The notes beneath the pieces are model-generated. The model was given only the letters and a program-made list of their open reading frames with translations, ran no database searches and was not told the DNA's origin. This document shows positions 52,674 through 61,843 of a stretch of 64,000 nucleotides of DNA, piece after piece. Numbering within the stretch: the stretch's first letter is position 1; every line of letters starts with the position of its first letter. Made by a program: the position numbers and the translations under genes. This DNA is from Planctomycetota bacterium (GTDB lineage: Bacteria > Planctomycetota > Planctomycetia > Pirellulales > Pirellulaceae): positions 124,001-188,000 of the forward strand of contig CAUJHS010000109.1 of assembly GCA_963204915.1 (NCBI GenBank). The letters are read 5' to 3'.

Positions 52674-53762
52674 TTAGAGACCCGGTACGGGGGAATTGAA
52701 GCCAAAGCCCACGAGCCCGCGCAACGTTTCGATGGTGAACGTAAGCGGCGTTTCCTCGACGCTGACCACGTCGCCGGCCATGAGCAGGATATTCGCCGGA
52801 CCACCCCCTTTGGCTTCTCGAACCGAGGCCTGAATAATGATGGGTTGATCACTATTGTCGATGGTGCGAAACACGCGCACTTTGTCCGCAAGCTCCAGCC
52901 GTCGGCCGCCGGCAATGGCGATCGCGTCTAAAAGCCGAATGTCTTGATCGTTCAAGCCTTCATACTGGCCTGGCCGATTGACAAGTCCGATCACGCTGAA
53001 CTTGCGCGGCGGTTTCTTTTGAACCATGACCACGGTACCGTTTTCCAAGTGAAAGTCGCCCGGCCGACCTTCCGTCACGTCTCGCAAATTGACCGTCACA
53101 TTGCGGCCGTTGACAGGCGAGGGCGGCGCGCCGGGATAGCTCGCTTGCTGCACGGCAAAGGAGTTGGCCGGGTGGGTAATTTCGACGATTTCCCCCGCGG
53201 TGTCGCTCTTCAAACCTCCAGCCAGGGAGATGGCGGCCATTAAGTCGGCGTGCGCCAGCGGGATTTCGTAATCGCCGGGCTTTTCCACTTCGCCCACGAC
53301 GGAGACCCGAATCGAACGACGTTCGACTAACTGAACGGCCACTTGCGGACTACGGTAAATTCCGCGCGTCATGCTCGCTTCTCGAACCGCGTATTCCGCG
53401 TGCGGCAGCACGAGCCCATCCACGCGAACGGGCCCCACCAAGGGGACGTTGACCGTTCCGTCTTCCGCGACGCGCAGCAACCATTTGCTGGGACCTTGCC
53501 GCTCAATGCCCGTCGCGATCGAGACTTCCAGCACGTCGCCGACGAAGACTTGCTCGTTGTTCGGCCGAGGCCGCGCAAGCTGCGAAAGGTCGAGCGTTCG
53601 CGTACTTTGCAGCGTCGGCGCCACCAGCTCGGAAGGGAGCCGCGAGGCTTGATAAACTGCGGACTGGCACCCGGCGCAGGCCGCCGCCACCAGAACTAAC
53701 AAGGCGATGAGGCCATGCTGCTCTTGGCGCTGCACCGGGCGTTGCTGACAAGGTTGAATCAT
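52674..53762 (-). CDS. Wza-like polysaccharide export outer-membrane protein
   Basis: 362 residues. Signal peptide with a probable lipobox (AACAGC) near residue 32. PES domain at about 65-145 (VFVGDVLEVSIATGIE, VNVPLVGPVRV) and two SLBB domains (VSVVGEVEKPGDYEIP and FSVIGLVNRPGQYEG). It forms the export channel for exopolysaccharide, gated with the Wzc-like partner. First gene of the pair; the 424-base region upstream probably holds the promoter. Confidence 0.9.
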   Translation of the reverse strand: MIQPCQQRPVQRQEQHGLIALLVLVAAACAGCQSAVYQASRLPSELVAPTLQSTRTLDLSQLARPRPNNEQVFVGDVLEVSIATGIERQGPSKWLLRVAEDGTVNVPLVGPVRVDGLVLPHAEYAVREASMTRGIYRSPQVAVQLVERRSIRVSVVGEVEKPGDYEIPLAHADLMAAISLAGGLKSDTAGEIVEITHPANSFAVQQASYPGAPPSPVNGRNVTVNLRDVTEGRPGDFHLENGTVVMVQKKPPRKFSVIGLVNRPGQYEGLNDQDIRLLDAIAIAGGRRLELADKVRVFRTIDNSDQPIIIQASVREAKGGGPANILLMAGDVVSVEETPLTFTIETLRGLVGFGFNSPVPGL

Positions 53763-54186
53763 TCCCGCTCGTTATTGGCTCAACGAAAGGAACTGCATAA
53801 AAACCACCGGCCAGCGAAGTTCGCGAGCCGCCTTGATCGTCGGTATCGGTTGTAGCAAACAAAGAGCTTCGACCGATTCGGGGAATTCTCACGAAGTCCC
53901 GCACGGCCGCGAGCGGCGGGATACTAGCCGATTCATCGATTTGGTAAAAGGCGAATTCGCCGTCAAGATTGGGGTGAATTGGCGGCCTACAAAGCCTTGC
54001 CAAACCACGCCCTTTACCCATACACAACCGCAGTGCAGAAACCGCGGCGCTGTTCCGTTCGGCATGGAGGATTGTGATCGACGGATCGCACGCGCCAGAA
54101 AGCAAGGACGCGAAATACCAACTAAAGATCTCGAACGGCTCGCAGTGCGGCTGGCGCCGCAGCCGTTCACACCCTAGAGCGCCACT
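53763..54186. other. Non-coding region between the Wza-like gene and hisH
   Basis: 424 bases. A frame at 53833-54177 (plus strand) has no recognisable features, and I judge the region to be non-coding. No promoter pair or hairpin stands out. Confidence 0.5.
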
Positions 54187-54804
54187 TTAGCGAGCGGCGG
54201 AATATTCAGCAAAATTTCTTAGGATTTTTAGCCCGTCGGCCTGGCTTTTTTCAGGATGAAACTGCGTGGCAAAGAGGTGCTTGCGCCCGATGGCGGCGCA
54301 AAACGGATGACCGTAGTCCACTTCCAGCGCCATAAGTTGAGGATCGCGAGGAACTACGTAATAGGAGTGAACAAAGTAAAAGTGCGCCCCGTCGGCTATG
54401 TCGTTCAAAAATGGCGTTTGACGAACGATTCGGGCCTGATTCCACCCCATGTGAGGAACTTTGTACTCGCGCGGTAAGTTGAAGCGTACGACTTCGCCCG
54501 GAAACACGCCCAAGCCTTCGTGACGTCCGCCTTCGTAGCTAACTTCAAAGAGCAGTTGCAACCCCAGGCAAATACCCAGGAATGGTTTACCGGCGGCAAT
54601 GGCGTCTTTAATCGGCTGCACCAAATCACGACGACGAAGTTCGCTCATCGCGTCTTCAAACGCACCAACGCCCGGCAGTACGATTTTTTCCGCGCGTTCG
54701 AGGTCAGCAGGATGGCTCGTGATTTGAGGTGTGTACCCAACGTGCTCAAACGCCTTCTGCACGCTGCGCAGATTCCCCATTTGATAGTCGATTATCGCAA
54801 TCAT
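54187..54804 (-). CDS. hisH: Imidazole glycerol phosphate synthase glutaminase subunit HisH
   Basis: 205 residues from ATG 54804 (MIAIIDYQMGNLRSV), where family conservation begins; the frame is open to 54840. Class I glutamine amidotransferase with nucleophile Cys in GICLGLQLLFE and the His-Glu pair in ATQFHPEKSQ. It supplies ammonia to HisF. No hisF is present in the window. Separated by 21 kb from hisA. Confidence 0.96.
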   Translation of the reverse strand: MIAIIDYQMGNLRSVQKAFEHVGYTPQITSHPADLERAEKIVLPGVGAFEDAMSELRRRDLVQPIKDAIAAGKPFLGICLGLQLLFEVSYEGGRHEGLGVFPGEVVRFNLPREYKVPHMGWNQARIVRQTPFLNDIADGAHFYFVHSYYVVPRDPQLMALEVDYGHPFCAAIGRKHLFATQFHPEKSQADGLKILRNFAEYSAAR

Positions 54805-55011
54805 CGCGTGACCAAGCGTGTAGTCCTGCGTCGCTTTCAACGCGGCGCCAAGAACAGAAAAGTGGCGATTCGTCTAAGTTAGGCAAGACAGCCAAGACTA
54901 GCTAGGGGTTCGCGTCTCCAAACTCCGAAGGCGTGCGGCGAAGGCCAGCCCAGTTCGAGTCGCGCAATGTCGTCTTGCAAACGTTTTTACGGCGCCCTTG
55001 GTTCAATCTGT

Positions 55012-56811
55012 TCAATCAAAGACAAGTTCGCCAAACTTGTTAAACTCATGAAAACTGCGGTCAATTGGGACCCAATTCCATCCCGTCGAGCCGTGGTCGT
55101 AGTCCATGCGATAAAAATTCGCTCTCCAAACGTCGCCGGACTTTGGCGGCGTGTTACGCAGCGGTTTGAGTAGCGCAAAGGGGATGTACACCTCGGCTGT
55201 CCATCCCTCAATGCGGCCGCCCGAAAGCGCTTCACCACCCTGGACGGACACCGCCTTACGCACCCGGCGTTCGCCTTCGTAATGCCAAGGACGCCAGCCT
55301 TGGGTTTGTCCTCCGATGTTGGTAATCAGGATTGGCAACTCGTATCCCAGCGGCGAAATTTCGTATTCAAAATAAACATTCTCTTCGGGATCAGGCCAAA
55401 CGAAGATTTCAAATACATCTTCCGTCCATAAATTCAGGTAATCCTCTTGCATCGTGGCCGACAGCTTCTCATCGCGGCCCGTCATCAGCACGTACAAACC
55501 GCGCGGCGAATAGAGCGCCTTGAACCGCGCATCGTACGCATGTTCACGATCACCACAGACCGAAAGCGACGCCCAGCTGGCTTTTTTCCAAGCTTCCGCA
55601 TCGCCTTGCCCCGTCAGTTCGAAATCGTTGGTCGCGGCAACACGGTACGTTTTACGGTCCGTCGGTGACGGCGTTGGGTCCGCCGTCGCTTCCGACGCTT
55701 TTTGATTTAACGGAAACAAAACGCGCTCGGCGTTTTGATGGTACACCTTCGCCAAGACTTCGTCCGGCAGATGGATTCCGTAGATCATCCAAAAACCTTG
55801 CAAGTGGTGGCTTGCCGCGCAGTCAAAATATTCATCGTCGGTCTCTAAAAAGCGGTAGTAAATTCGGAACGCATCACGCCGCGGAGTCGTATCGGTGCCG
55901 AACATGATTCGATCCTGATACTTCAAGAAGAATTTTCGCGCGGTGTAGGGCTGCCGACCCAACTCCGAAATGCGTGCGTCCAAGTCGACGTATAAGTTCG
56001 GATGCTCGTCCAACCATTGTCCCACGGTCGACAAATCCTCCACATTGTTACCAAAATGGGCGCCAATGAACGTGGTTTGCGGATGCCTGGCGACGACGTT
56101 GATGAATTGTTTGAGCAACTCCTCCCGCTTGGGGTATTGTTCACCGAAGAACAACCAATTCGGATGCTCGTTCAATTCATGCCAACGCTCGTTAAACCGA
56201 TCTAAGGGCGTAAAAAACGCCGCCGGATCCGCCGTATGAATCATCACCGGCCTGCCCTGCTTTCCACAGAGATCAAAGATGGGGGCAAGCTTCGGATCAT
56301 CCACGGGCATTAAGCGACCGTCCTTGTACCGGTAACTCAGGCCGAGCGACTTATGCAGCTTCAACCCCTTGGCGCCAGCCTCAAAACTTTCCTGCAACCG
56401 TGTTGTTTCTCGTTCGGTCCAACCTTCGTCGTCGATCCCGCGAAAGTCGAGCAGGGCGAAGGTCAAAAATCGATCAGGGTGCGACTCGTCTAATGCAGCA
56501 AGCGTCTCTTTCAATCGCTCGCCCCAGCCGCCGTCAAGATTCACCACGGTTCGCACGCCGGCTTCGTTCATCTCGGTGAGGTATTGCCCCACGCGGTCAG
56601 GCGTAAGAAGCGGCTTTCCGCCGCCAAGGTGGTTATGCACGTCGATGGCGGGAAACTTCGGCTTGTCCAAGTTTGTTTGCTTGACGACAACCATGGGCTT
56701 GGGCGCCCAGTCTTTCAACTTCAATTCGCGAATATCATCGTTGGTTTGGGACTGCACGCTTGAGGTGAACATCACCCACCCCAAAGCTGCGACAAAGATA
56801 ATGCGCATCAT
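55012..56811 (-). CDS. Secreted amidohydrolase (Amidohydro_2) with CBM9-like C-terminus
   Basis: 599 residues. Signal peptide at 1-21 (MMRIIFVAALGWVMFTSSVQS). Residues about 50-385 form a metal-dependent TIM barrel of the Amidohydro_2 family: DVHNHLGGG (HxH), VMIHTADP, IGAHFGNN and FGTDTTPRRD (metal Asp). Residues about 405-599 form a carbohydrate-binding-like beta-sandwich (CBM9/DOMON-type; FKALYSPRGLYVLMTGRDE). Possibly acts on sugars or aromatic acids at the cell surface; the substrate is unknown. Confidence 0.82.
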   Translation of the reverse strand: MMRIIFVAALGWVMFTSSVQSQTNDDIRELKLKDWAPKPMVVVKQTNLDKPKFPAIDVHNHLGGGKPLLTPDRVGQYLTEMNEAGVRTVVNLDGGWGERLKETLAALDESHPDRFLTFALLDFRGIDDEGWTERETTRLQESFEAGAKGLKLHKSLGLSYRYKDGRLMPVDDPKLAPIFDLCGKQGRPVMIHTADPAAFFTPLDRFNERWHELNEHPNWLFFGEQYPKREELLKQFINVVARHPQTTFIGAHFGNNVEDLSTVGQWLDEHPNLYVDLDARISELGRQPYTARKFFLKYQDRIMFGTDTTPRRDAFRIYYRFLETDDEYFDCAASHHLQGFWMIYGIHLPDEVLAKVYHQNAERVLFPLNQKASEATADPTPSPTDRKTYRVAATNDFELTGQGDAEAWKKASWASLSVCGDREHAYDARFKALYSPRGLYVLMTGRDEKLSATMQEDYLNLWTEDVFEIFVWPDPEENVYFEYEISPLGYELPILITNIGGQTQGWRPWHYEGERRVRKAVSVQGGEALSGGRIEGWTAEVYIPFALLKPLRNTPPKSGDVWRANFYRMDYDHGSTGWNWVPIDRSFHEFNKFGELVFD

Positions 56812-57029
56812 GGTCGAGCCTGTTTGCAGAAAAGCTTTACAATAGATTGGTTAACGGCGGACCTTTCCGAGGCCGTGTCCTACGATGGTACTCACTTGTC
56901 GACGTTCCGCCAGCCAGGGGCAGTCGGGCGCCGCGAACGAACGCGCCGAGTAGAGCTTGTTATCCTGATAGACTGATCGTATGGCGACAAGGCAGCTACC
57001 ACGGCGAGCATTCTCACCACGAGGGCCGA

Positions 57030-57536
57030 GTGACTGACCATTCCCTGTCATCACCGTTCGAAATCACGCGGGTCATCCTGCAAGGGCCCTTTGCGTCGCC
57101 AGAACGAGCCGCCGCGCTCCGTAAAGCAAACGTCACACACCTTTTCAATGTTGGCGAAGCGCCGAACGTACTAACATGCCGCGACGGATTCGCGGAAGTC
57201 TTGTGGACGCCGATTGAGGATCTCGTGAGAATTCCCGACGACACCACTCTGGCGTGCCTTGATCACCTTCACCGGATGGCGTGCCTGCCTGGTAGTCGCG
57301 TGTACGTTCATTGTGTCGCTGGCTGGAACCGCTCGCCGACGATCGTATGGCTTTACCTCGTCGCGTGCGGCGTAACACCCGACGCCGCCCGAGAGATCAT
57401 TGCGCGACGCACCCTGGACGCCGTGCCAGGTCACACGAAATTAGTTGATGCAAAGTTGATCGACCTGGTGCAGCGGCACGGCCAACGGAATTTCTTGCCG
57501 CACGGTCGGCCTGAAGCGCTGGCGCCAGCGGATTGA
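57030..57536 (+). CDS. Dual-specificity-type protein phosphatase
   Basis: 168 residues from GTG 57030, with GAGGG 5 bases upstream; the frame is open to 56847 but that part is atypical. Phosphate loop VHCVAGWNRSPTIV has the HCxxGxxRS signature with nucleophile Cys, and the acid loop is probably WTPIEDL. Cytoplasmic phosphatases of this size act on phospho-Tyr/Ser/Thr. Near a Tyr-kinase-like Wzc, but 4 kb distant, so a link is only speculation. Confidence 0.82.
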   Translation: MTDHSLSSPFEITRVILQGPFASPERAAALRKANVTHLFNVGEAPNVLTCRDGFAEVLWTPIEDLVRIPDDTTLACLDHLHRMACLPGSRVYVHCVAGWNRSPTIVWLYLVACGVTPDAAREIIARRTLDAVPGHTKLVDAKLIDLVQRHGQRNFLPHGRPEALAPAD

Positions 57537-57587
57537 CAAGCCCTTCGGATTCATATCGCGCAATGCGTGTTCCGAACGACTTGACGT

Positions 57588-58199
57588 TCACCTGACGACA
57601 ACTTCGAGATAACAATCTTCCGTCGAAGTCGACGCCATTTCTCCGCGAGAAAGGTGTTGAATGAGTCGCATCTTCTGAATTTGAAGCCGCGGTTGGCCAC
57701 CTTGGTTCGAACCATGGCGCCCGTTGACGGAGCGAAACTCGATCGTCACATCCAGAAGGGCGCGTCGATCGTTCAAGGTCAAGATGGCGATTTCCGCCTT
57801 TGTCCCCTCCCATGTCGGCAGAGATCCGTTCACTACATTGACCGAAGCGGCGGACGAACTCGATACACGCTGGCCTTGGGTCGTGTCGGAAAGCGTAACC
57901 TTTTCCCCATCGCGAACAACAAGCCGAGGCAACGAGAAGGCAAGGTTCTTGCCGACAATTCGACAGTCGACCGTGTACTCCTCGCCCACGGTCATGTGCG
58001 ATATTCGCTCTCGCTTCAGTTGAGCCGTCGACGGCACAAGCGGCGAACCAGTCGACCTGGGCTGCGAACGGACGATGTTGGGTCGAATAGATGGCGCCGC
58101 AGTCAGCGAAATCACCACGGCGAAAATCGCCGCGACAAACGCCGTCGCAATACCGAATAACCAGAAAGCAAAGACCCCTCGACGGTCATTGGCGTCCAT
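57588..58199 (-). CDS. Unknown single-span membrane protein
   Basis: 203 residues from ATG 58199 (GGAGA 7 bases before it supports this start); the frame is open to 58268. One membrane span near the N-terminus (residues about 8-34), then a beta-rich extracytoplasmic domain (YTVDCRIVGKNLAFSLPRLVVRDGE) and a C-terminal strand pattern LIQHLSRGEMASTSTEDCYLEVVV with no family I recognise. It lies between the phosphatase gene (convergent) and glgC (same strand, upstream). It recalls secretin-like or DUF-type periplasmic domains but I make no assignment. Confidence 0.6.
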   Translation of the reverse strand: MDANDRRGVFAFWLFGIATAFVAAIFAVVISLTAAPSIRPNIVRSQPRSTGSPLVPSTAQLKRERISHMTVGEEYTVDCRIVGKNLAFSLPRLVVRDGEKVTLSDTTQGQRVSSSSAASVNVVNGSLPTWEGTKAEIAILTLNDRRALLDVTIEFRSVNGRHGSNQGGQPRLQIQKMRLIQHLSRGEMASTSTEDCYLEVVVR

Positions 58200-58312
58200 G
58201 ACAATCTCCGTCTGACTGGCTTCCTTCGCGTCGGCGCCGCCTTTTGAACTGCGCGAAATGATTGACAAGGGAGCAGGACTTCGCGCTCGTACGAACCTTA
58301 TGAAGTCCTATT

Positions 58313-59581
58313 TCATTGTCCTGCCGCGGATGCTTGCTCGCGCACGAGGAGTTGTCCCGCTCCGTGATCCTTAGCGATCACGACGACGCCTCCCTCGCTG
58401 ATGGCAAAGCCGCGACGGCGATCTTGCTCCAGGTCGTAGCCAATCACGGCGTCTTCCGGAATGACAACTCCCTTATCAATGATTGCACGGCGAATGCGCG
58501 CTCGGCGTCCCACATTCACGGCTTCAAAAAGGATGGAATCCTCAACGTGGGCGTAACTATTGACGCGAACGCTTGGCCCCAACACACTGCGTTCGACCAG
58601 GCCTCCCGAAATGATTGAACCTTGGCAAACGATGCTATCTAACGCGCGACCGCGGCGCTCGCCACGTTCGCCGCTGCCAAACACAAACTTGGGCGGCGGC
58701 AAGTTGGGCTGGTGCGTACGCACGGGCCACTTGTCGTCATATAAGTTGAGTAAGGGGTCAATCGACACGAGGTCCATGTTGGCTTCCCAGTAGGCGTCCA
58801 GGGTGCCGACATCGCGCCAGTAGGCGTCATGTTTGCGATTCTCATCCCGGAATGGAAAGGCGTACACGCGATGATCGCCGATGACGGAAGGAATGATATT
58901 CCTGCCGAAATCATGGGCGCTATCCTGCCGATTTGCGTCGGCCAACAATTGCTCGAACATGAACCTGGCGGTGAAAACATATATCCCCATCGAAGCCAGG
59001 CAATGCTCTGGATCGCCCGGGATCGGCTTCGGATGCGCCGGCTTCTCTTCGAAGCCGATAATGCGATCCTGTTCATCCACCTCCATGACGCCAAATTGCC
59101 CAGCCGCTGACGGGATATCGCTGCGCAAGGCTCCTACGGTGATGTCGGCGCCCATCGAAATGTGGAAGTCGAGCATCTCGTGGTAATTCATCTTGTAGAT
59201 ATGGTCGCCTGCCAGAATCAGTACGTATTCGGGGCGTTCGCGCTCGATCGCGTAGATATTCTGATAAACGGCGTCAGCGGTTCCTTGATACCAATGCTCA
59301 TCAATGCGTTGTTGGGGCGGCAGCACGTCGACGAATTCGCCTAATTCACGGCAAAAGAAATGACGCCAGCCCAGGTTGATGTGACGATCCAGGCTCATCG
59401 CCTTGTACTGCGTAAGGAGCAACATCTTGCGGATGCCGCTGTTCAGGCAGTTGGAAAGCACAAAGTCAATAATGCGGTAAACGCCGCCAAAGTGTACGGC
59501 CGGCTTGGCTCGATCGCGTGTTAGCGGTTCGAGTCGGGTGCCTTTACCGCCTGCAAGAATGACTGCTAGTACGTTTTGCAT
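58313..59581 (-). CDS. glgC: Glucose-1-phosphate adenylyltransferase GlgC
   Basis: 422 residues, the usual length. Nucleotidyl transferase motifs: VILAGGKGTRLEPLTRDRAKPAV at the N-terminus (abridged to GGKGTRLEPLTRDRAKP), RIIDFVLSNCLNSGI, and the GDHIYKMNYHEMLDFH pocket. The C-terminal beta-helix has VIDKGVVIPEDAVIGYD. It makes ADP-glucose for glycogen from glucose-1-phosphate and ATP. asnB follows on the same strand upstream. Confidence 0.95.
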   Translation of the reverse strand: MQNVLAVILAGGKGTRLEPLTRDRAKPAVHFGGVYRIIDFVLSNCLNSGIRKMLLLTQYKAMSLDRHINLGWRHFFCRELGEFVDVLPPQQRIDEHWYQGTADAVYQNIYAIERERPEYVLILAGDHIYKMNYHEMLDFHISMGADITVGALRSDIPSAAGQFGVMEVDEQDRIIGFEEKPAHPKPIPGDPEHCLASMGIYVFTARFMFEQLLADANRQDSAHDFGRNIIPSVIGDHRVYAFPFRDENRKHDAYWRDVGTLDAYWEANMDLVSIDPLLNLYDDKWPVRTHQPNLPPPKFVFGSGERGERRGRALDSIVCQGSIISGGLVERSVLGPSVRVNSYAHVEDSILFEAVNVGRRARIRRAIIDKGVVIPEDAVIGYDLEQDRRRGFAISEGGVVVIAKDHGAGQLLVREQASAAGQ

Positions 59582-59663
59582 GGTTTATCACCTACGAGAC
59601 CTTTCCAGCGAGTCATTGGGCGAGGTTTTCGCCTATCCCACTGCGACACCCTGCTCGCTGAAT

Positions 59664-61631
59664 TCAAGAGTTGCTTAGCCTCGCCGCCATGGGGGAAGGC
59701 GAGGCCGAAACGGCGCTGTGTTCCGTCCATTTTCGCAGCCACAATTCCAAAACCAGCAGTGTCCAAAGCCGATAACTATGATCAAAAGCGCCGCTTTGGT
59801 GTTGCACCACCAAACTTTCCACAGTTTCAGGGCGAAAAAACTCGGAAAGACGGCACTTGGGGTCAAGCAACATGTCACGAGCAAACTGTCGCAACTCGCC
59901 CCGAAACCAATGGTCCAGCGGCACGCCAAACCCCATCTTCCGCCGAGTCCAAATCTGCGGCGGCAATAAGTCGCCAAACGCTTTACGGAGGATTAGTTTA
60001 CCGCGCCCCCGTCGATATTTACACCGGCGGGGCATTTGCGCGGCCAATTCAACCACGCGGTAGTCGAGCATGGGCTGCCGACATTCGAGGCTGTGCGCCA
60101 TCGAGGCAATATCGACCTTGGTCATCAGCGCGCAGGGCAAGTAGGTCGTCAAGTCCGCGAGCGACGCCGACGTCATCGCGTCGCGTCGATCCGCGCGACG
60201 CCAGGCCTTCATTAAAAAGTGGGCTGGGTCGGAGTCCGGCAACGAGGCCAAAAACTCGTCGCGGTAAAGCGCTGCGCGAGCCGATTCGGGAAAGATGGTG
60301 ACCCATCGCAAGTACCGTCGCGCGGGCTCTTGCGCGACCGCTTCGCTAAATCGCTTGAAACGCCGAAGAATCCCCTTTTGGCGCGCGCTCCCTGGCAACC
60401 GTTGCCAGCCAGGAGCCGCCAGCGCGACGCGTAAGGGCCCCGCGCGGTCGATCCACGATGCGAGGTTCACCGCCCGATAGCGCTCATAACCGCAAAATAA
60501 TTCGTCGCCGCCGTCTCCCGTTAACGCAACGGTAACGTGCTGCCGGGTGTACTTCGAGACGTACCAAGTGGGAATCGCCGAACTATCGGCAAAGGGTTCG
60601 TCATAATGCCACACCAAATCATCCAAAATCTCAATGCTTTGCGGGGTGACCATGAAGGTCCGGTGGTCGGTTTTCAAATGGTCGGCCACCAACTGCGCAT
60701 AGCTCGACTCGTCATACTCTTTAACGGGAAAGCCTATCGTGAACGTCTTGATCGGTTCTGACGATTGCTGCTGAGCCAGAGCCACGATAATCGACGAATC
60801 AATACCGCCCGAGAGAAAGGCGCCCAAGGGCACCTCGCTTTGCATTCGCAGCCGCACGGACGAGGTAAGCAACTCGCGCAATTGCTCAATGTATTCTTCC
60901 TCTCGTAATGCAACTTCCCGATTCAAATCGGGTTTCCAGTACGGAGCAACCTTAAGCTGATCGTCTTGCCAAACCGCGAAGTGCCCCGGAGGCAACTTTT
61001 TGATTCCGCGAAAAATGGTGTTCGGATGCGGAATGTATTGGTACGTGAGGTATTCGTCGATGGCGCCCGGATCGATATCCCGCGGAATGTCGGGCGCTTC
61101 CAGGATGCTTTTTAATTCGCTGGCGAATAAGAATCGGTGGGGCTCAGCTCGATAAACGAGCGGCTTTTTACCAATTCGATCGCGTCCCAAAACCAAACGT
61201 CGGCGGCGCTCGTCCCAGATCGCGATTGCGAACATTCCGTTCAAATGCGAGAAACAGTCGGTACCCTCATCTTCGTATAAATGAACGATCGTTTCTGTGT
61301 CGCTATGCGTTTGAAACCGATGGCCAGCGCCTTCCAAGCGATGCCGCAGTTCCTGAAAATTGTAAACCTCGCCATTGAACACAACCCACACCGTGCCATC
61401 TTCATTGGACATCGGCTGATGGCCGCCTGCCAGGTCAATGATCGACAAGCGTCGAAATCCCAGCGCCACGCCGGGCGTTGATGGGTAAGGCGGCCGAACG
61501 CGAAATTCACTGCAATATTGCCCAGCTTCATCCGGCCCACGATGCCGCAGAACGTTCATCATGCGGGTCAACGCAACTGCATCAATGGCTCGCGCTGGGT
61601 CGGTCCAAACGGCGCCAGTAATTCCGCACAT
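59664..61631 (-). CDS. asnB: Asparagine synthase (glutamine-hydrolysing)
   Basis: 655 residues. N-terminal glutaminase begins MCGITGAVW with Cys2 as nucleophile after Met removal. The synthetase domain has the PP motif SGGIDSSI and the GDGGDELFCGYERY loop. It converts Asp, ATP and Gln to Asn and Glu. The sequence groups with exosortase/EPS-type AsnB homologues, so a role in modifying an extracellular polymer is possible. 82 bases downstream of its stop lies the glgC start. Divergent from the DUF1501 gene. Confidence 0.93.
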   Translation of the reverse strand: MCGITGAVWTDPARAIDAVALTRMMNVLRHRGPDEAGQYCSEFRVRPPYPSTPGVALGFRRLSIIDLAGGHQPMSNEDGTVWVVFNGEVYNFQELRHRLEGAGHRFQTHSDTETIVHLYEDEGTDCFSHLNGMFAIAIWDERRRRLVLGRDRIGKKPLVYRAEPHRFLFASELKSILEAPDIPRDIDPGAIDEYLTYQYIPHPNTIFRGIKKLPPGHFAVWQDDQLKVAPYWKPDLNREVALREEEYIEQLRELLTSSVRLRMQSEVPLGAFLSGGIDSSIIVALAQQQSSEPIKTFTIGFPVKEYDESSYAQLVADHLKTDHRTFMVTPQSIEILDDLVWHYDEPFADSSAIPTWYVSKYTRQHVTVALTGDGGDELFCGYERYRAVNLASWIDRAGPLRVALAAPGWQRLPGSARQKGILRRFKRFSEAVAQEPARRYLRWVTIFPESARAALYRDEFLASLPDSDPAHFLMKAWRRADRRDAMTSASLADLTTYLPCALMTKVDIASMAHSLECRQPMLDYRVVELAAQMPRRCKYRRGRGKLILRKAFGDLLPPQIWTRRKMGFGVPLDHWFRGELRQFARDMLLDPKCRLSEFFRPETVESLVVQHQSGAFDHSYRLWTLLVLELWLRKWTEHSAVSASPSPMAARLSNS

Positions 61632-61843
61632 GAACGGTATTCAGGAGTGAGGGATCAGTCGTCTGATCGGAAGCGAAGTTAGGTTCCCACGGTGCGCCTT
61701 GATCACCCGGAACATTCGTCGTCACCGGGCCACGATTGGGTTATAAACCATTGTACAAGAACCCGTGAAGCGAGTAACCTGAGTAACGTATCGCCTGGCG
61801 CGATATCCAACCTCCTTCCCTCGTTTCGAATAGTCATTTTGCC
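61632..61843. promoter_or_regulatory. Divergent intergenic region between asnB and the DUF1501 gene
   Basis: 212 bases that must hold promoters for both genes. No strong -35/-10 pair was recognised. AT-richer around 61740-61760. Confidence 0.4.

Noticed and set aside
53833..54177. Plus-strand frame of 114 residues in the gap between Wza-like and hisH
   Set aside because: Low-complexity, Arg-rich composition, no start-site signal and no recognisable motif. More likely non-coding promoter region.
59576..60301. Frame of 241 residues on the plus strand over asnB
   Set aside because: Antisense to the conserved synthetase domain; no independent support.
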